DNA from: SAR202 cluster bacterium
Lineage (GTDB): Bacteria > Chloroflexota > Dehalococcoidia > Lucifugimonadales > Lucifugimonadaceae
Reading direction: 5' to 3'
Assembly: GCA_016872495.1 (NCBI GenBank)
Contig: VGZT01000008.1
Span: 1-64,000, forward strand
Length of the DNA stretch: 64,000 nt
Shown: piece by piece, positions 61,770 through 64,000 of the stretch
Position numbering within the stretch: the first letter of the stretch is position 1
How the letters are laid out: each line of letters begins with the position of its first letter
The notes under the pieces: model-generated
Database searches by the model: none
Seen by the model: the letters and a program-made list of their open reading frames with translations, nothing else
Told to the model about the DNA's origin: nothing
Position numbers and translations under genes: made by a program

Positions 61770-63071
61770 GTGGATTTCAAGCGCAGCGAAGCGCTCTTTG
61801 CGCGGGCAAACGACCTCGTGGCCGGCGGCGTGAGCAGCCAGATCCGTCGGGGCGAAAAGCCGGTCCCGCTTTTCTTCGTCCGCGGCAAGGGCGGCAAGCT
61901 CTGGGACGTCGATGGGAACGAGTACGTCGACTACGTCCAGGGGATGGGCCCGAACATCTTTGGCCACGCGCCCGACTTCATCGTCGACGCGGTCGCCCGG
62001 GACATGCGCAACGGCTTCGTCTTCGCAGGCCAGTTCGAAAAGGAACTGGAAGTCGCAGAGATGGTGCGGGGGATGGTCCCGCTCAAGGGCCCCGTGCGCT
62101 TCGCGTCTTCGGGCACCGAGATCGACCAGCTGGTGCTGCGGCTGGCCCGAGGATTCACCGGACGGCCCAAGTACGTCAAGTTCGAGGGCCACTATCACGG
62201 ATGGACCGACACCGTCCTGTACTCCGTTCACCCGCCCCTGGACCGGGCCGGTCCCGCGCATGCACCCGTCCCGGTCGGCGAGTCGAAGGGCATGGCGCCC
62301 GGGTCTGCCGACGACGTCGTGATTGCTCCGTGGAACGATCTCGCCACGCTCACCAAGATCTTCGAGCGTGAGCGCGGTCAGATCGCCGGCGTGATCATGG
62401 AGCCGATCCTGGCCAACACCAACTGCATCCTGCCGAGGCCGGGTTACCTGGAAGGCGTCAAGGCGCTCTGCGAGAAGCACGGCGCCCTGCTGATCTTCGA
62501 CGAGGTGATCACGGGATTCCGGGTCGCCGCGGGTGGCGCACAGGAGATGCTGGGAGTTACGCCCGACCTCGCCACTTACGCGAAGTCGATGGCGGGCGGG
62601 TTCCCGATCGCGATGTTGCTGGGCCGCCCCGACGTGATGAGCATGGTGGGCGACGGCTCGGTGTACCACGGCGGCAGCTTCAACTCGAACGTGATGTCGA
62701 TCGCCGCCGCGCATGCGTCGCTGTCGCACATCGCCTCCGACCCCACGCGCTTCTACCGGGACCTCACGAATCGTGGCCGGCGCCTGATGGAGGGGCTGCA
62801 GGGCGCGGCCCGTCGGGCCGAGTCTGACCTCTTGGTCCAGGGTGTCGGCTCGGTGTTCGCGACCTCTTTCAGCTCCCGCGACGAGATCCACGACTACCGT
62901 GAGCATGCCCGTTACTGCGACGACGGCCGCTATCGCCGGTTCGCCGAGCTGATGCTGGAGAACGGCGTGCGCCTGGCGACCAACGGGCGCTGGCATGTGG
63001 CGTCGAGCCACACGGACGCCGACATCGAGAAGACGGTAGCCGCCGCGGAGAAGTCGCTGCGGGCCCTCTGA
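61770..63071 (+). CDS. Class III aminotransferase, glutamate-1-semialdehyde aminomutase-like
   Basis: A 433-aa PLP enzyme. VDGNEYVDYVQGMGP, FASSGTEIDQLVLRLAR, EGHYHGWTD, LLIFDEVITGFR (PLP-ring Asp) and the lysine in TYAKSMAGGFPIAMLLG follow the HemL/aspartate-aminotransferase-family III layout. A strict HemL would use GTEA at the substrate loop; here GTEI suggests another amino substrate. GTG 61770 with GGAGG five bases upstream. No other tetrapyrrole genes are nearby, so a catabolic role is likely. Confidence 0.87.
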   Translation: MDFKRSEALFARANDLVAGGVSSQIRRGEKPVPLFFVRGKGGKLWDVDGNEYVDYVQGMGPNIFGHAPDFIVDAVARDMRNGFVFAGQFEKELEVAEMVRGMVPLKGPVRFASSGTEIDQLVLRLARGFTGRPKYVKFEGHYHGWTDTVLYSVHPPLDRAGPAHAPVPVGESKGMAPGSADDVVIAPWNDLATLTKIFERERGQIAGVIMEPILANTNCILPRPGYLEGVKALCEKHGALLIFDEVITGFRVAAGGAQEMLGVTPDLATYAKSMAGGFPIAMLLGRPDVMSMVGDGSVYHGGSFNSNVMSIAAAHASLSHIASDPTRFYRDLTNRGRRLMEGLQGAARRAESDLLVQGVGSVFATSFSSRDEIHDYREHARYCDDGRYRRFAELMLENGVRLATNGRWHVASSHTDADIEKTVAAAEKSLRAL

Positions 63072-63133
63072 TCGAGCTGCTCCGCGCACCTGCTTCCCGG
63101 ACCGGCTGATTTCTCCCCCGCCGAGTCAGCGCA

Positions 63134-63185
63134 GGTGTGTGCACACCGGTGCCGTATCCGCGTGACAGGCGGTATCCCCGCCTGT
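63134..63185 (+). promoter_or_regulatory. Two palindromes upstream of the FIST gene
   Basis: GGTGTG-TG-CACACC (63134-63147) is operator-like, and ACAGGCGG/CCGCCTGT (63165-63172/63178-63185) forms an 8-bp hairpin with a 5-base loop followed by TTT. The second may also end the aminotransferase transcript. Both sit in the 137-bp gap before the FIST gene. Confidence 0.4.
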
Positions 63186-63208
63186 TTATGATGCAGGTGG
63201 AGCGAACC

Positions 63209-64000
63209 ATGCGCTGGGCTTCAGCTGTGTCCGATTCCGCCTCGCTGAGCGAGGCTATTCAGCACGCCAGCGAGCAGACGCTGGAGAACCTCGAGGGCGA
63301 GCGTGCAGACGTCGTCATGGCGTTTGTCTCGCCACACCACTCGGCGTCTTACCTCTCAGTCCCGGAGTTGATCCGGTCCCAGTTCGGCCAGGTACCGTTC
63401 ATCGGCTGCTCTGCGGGGGGCGTGATCGGGGGAGGACACGAGGTCGAACGGCGGCCGGGCGTGGCGATCACCGCCGCGCACCTCCCCGGCGTAAAGATCA
63501 AGCCATTTCATCTACGGCAGGAGAGCATGCCGACGGCCGATGCGGGCCCGGACGAGTGGGAGACCGCGCTTGGCGCGCCTGTGGCCGCGACCCCGCAGCT
63601 GATCCTGCTGCCCGATCCTTTTTCGATCGACGCCGAGGCGCTGGTCGCCGGCCTGGATTTCGCATATCCGGGCTCCATCAAGGTTGGAGGACTCGCCAGC
63701 GGCGGACGCCAGCCGGGCGAGAACGCGCTGTTCATGAACGAACGCACCTGGCGCTCCGGTGCGACCGGCCTCGCCCTTTCCGGCAACCTGCGGGTCGAAA
63801 CGATCGTGGCCCAGGGGTGCCGGCCGATCGGCCGCCCTGCGGTCGTCACCGAATGCGAGAAGAACGTGATCAAGCGGCTCGGCGAGGCGACGCCGCTCGA
63901 GGTACTGCGAGGGCTTTTCGAGGCCGCCGATGAGCGCGACCGCGGCCTGATCCGCCGTTCTCTGCACGTCGGCGTGGTCATGGATCCGCTGTCGAACTCG
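63209..64000 (+). CDS. FIST-domain sensory protein (partial, runs off the window)
   Basis: An open frame of 264 codons continues past the window end. The N-terminal FIST domain is seen from VVMAFVSPHHSASYL, PFIGCSAGGVIGGGHEVE, PGVAITAAHLPGVKI, LILLPDPFSIDAE and GSIKVGGLASGG. FIST domains bind small ligands, perhaps amino acids, and are often linked to signalling modules; the C-terminal FIST_C part would follow outside the window. ATG 63209 with GGAG six bases upstream; another ATG at 63191 is possible. Confidence 0.82.
   Translation, partial: MRWASAVSDSASLSEAIQHASEQTLENLEGERADVVMAFVSPHHSASYLSVPELIRSQFGQVPFIGCSAGGVIGGGHEVERRPGVAITAAHLPGVKIKPFHLRQESMPTADAGPDEWETALGAPVAATPQLILLPDPFSIDAEALVAGLDFAYPGSIKVGGLASGGRQPGENALFMNERTWRSGATGLALSGNLRVETIVAQGCRPIGRPAVVTECEKNVIKRLGEATPLEVLRGLFEAADERDRGLIRRSLHVGVVMDPLSNS

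Noticed and set aside
61740-63089. 449-codon minus-strand frame opposite the class III aminotransferase
   Set aside because: The plus-strand protein has all PLP motifs; the opposite frame is a GC-rich shadow rich in Arg/His/Gly.

Overview
The window is GC-rich chromosomal bacterial DNA with strongly G/C-biased third codon positions, many GTG/TTG starts and AGGAGG-type ribosome binding sites. The gene set suggests Chloroflexota, probably the Dehalococcoidia/SAR202 side. The evidence is lipoproteins with Thr-Pro repeat linkers, a B12-dependent ribonucleotide reductase, a lone division cluster (mraZ-rsmH-ftsA-ftsZ) with no peptidoglycan genes between rsmH and ftsA, and a scatter of catabolic enzymes (luciferase-like F420 oxidoreductase, enolase-superfamily enzyme, CaiB/BaiF CoA-transferase, SDRs). 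This assignment is inference, because no rRNA lies in the window. I see no tRNA, rRNA, CRISPR array, prophage or intact insertion sequence.

Layout. 0-12.2 kb is accessory: two MFS transporters, a repeat-rich lipoprotein, a secreted G8/beta-helix protein, a deoxycytidylate-type deaminase, an F420 oxidoreductase, an aldo/keto reductase, an enolase-superfamily enzyme and a VOC protein. 12.3-13.8 kb carries the housekeeping sigma factor rpoD. 14.5-27 kb is mixed: a DNRLRE lipoprotein, a zinc alcohol dehydrogenase, a Tam-like methyltransferase, a response-regulator/SDR fusion, an RRM protein, aspartate dehydrogenase, a phosphotriesterase homologue, a thioredoxin-fold lipoprotein, a double CoA-transferase, a TPR lipoprotein and a PHP phosphoesterase. 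27-35 kb has holA, ychF, a decayed histidine kinase, a nucleoside hydrolase, hemW and selB. 35-46.4 kb is a long minus-strand housekeeping run (zincin, nfo, secF, secD, cca, def, priA, rplS, trmD, YbjQ-like). 46.4-51.2 kb holds mogA and the division cluster mraZ-rsmH-ftsA-ftsZ, closed by a strong terminator. 52.1-55.4 kb is nrdR-nrdJ with promoter and terminator. 55.4-64 kb has a truncated MscS-like gene, pdxA, proC, yggT, two SDR genes, a biotin ligase, a class III aminotransferase and the start of a FIST sensor.

How the genes work together. mraZ-rsmH-ftsA-ftsZ forms a minimal Z-ring module, apparently regulated by MraZ through a ladder of G-rich boxes with 10-bp period just downstream of a sigma70-like promoter. 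nrdR probably controls the adjacent cobalamin-dependent nrdJ. secF-secD-cca-def-priA are tightly spaced and probably co-transcribed.

The most interesting items are the receiver-SDR fusion at 18.0-19.4 kb, the stripped division cluster with its candidate MraZ operator, a bacterial CEMIP/TMEM2-like G8 protein, an SDR that has lost its catalytic Tyr and Lys beside an intact SDR, and a high density of decayed or frameshifted genes (9.8, 14.0, 22.1, 29.5, 44.9, 51.6, 55.4 and 58.1 kb). Some of the frameshifts could be assembly errors. No clearly new multi-gene system is evident; the fusion protein is the best single candidate.
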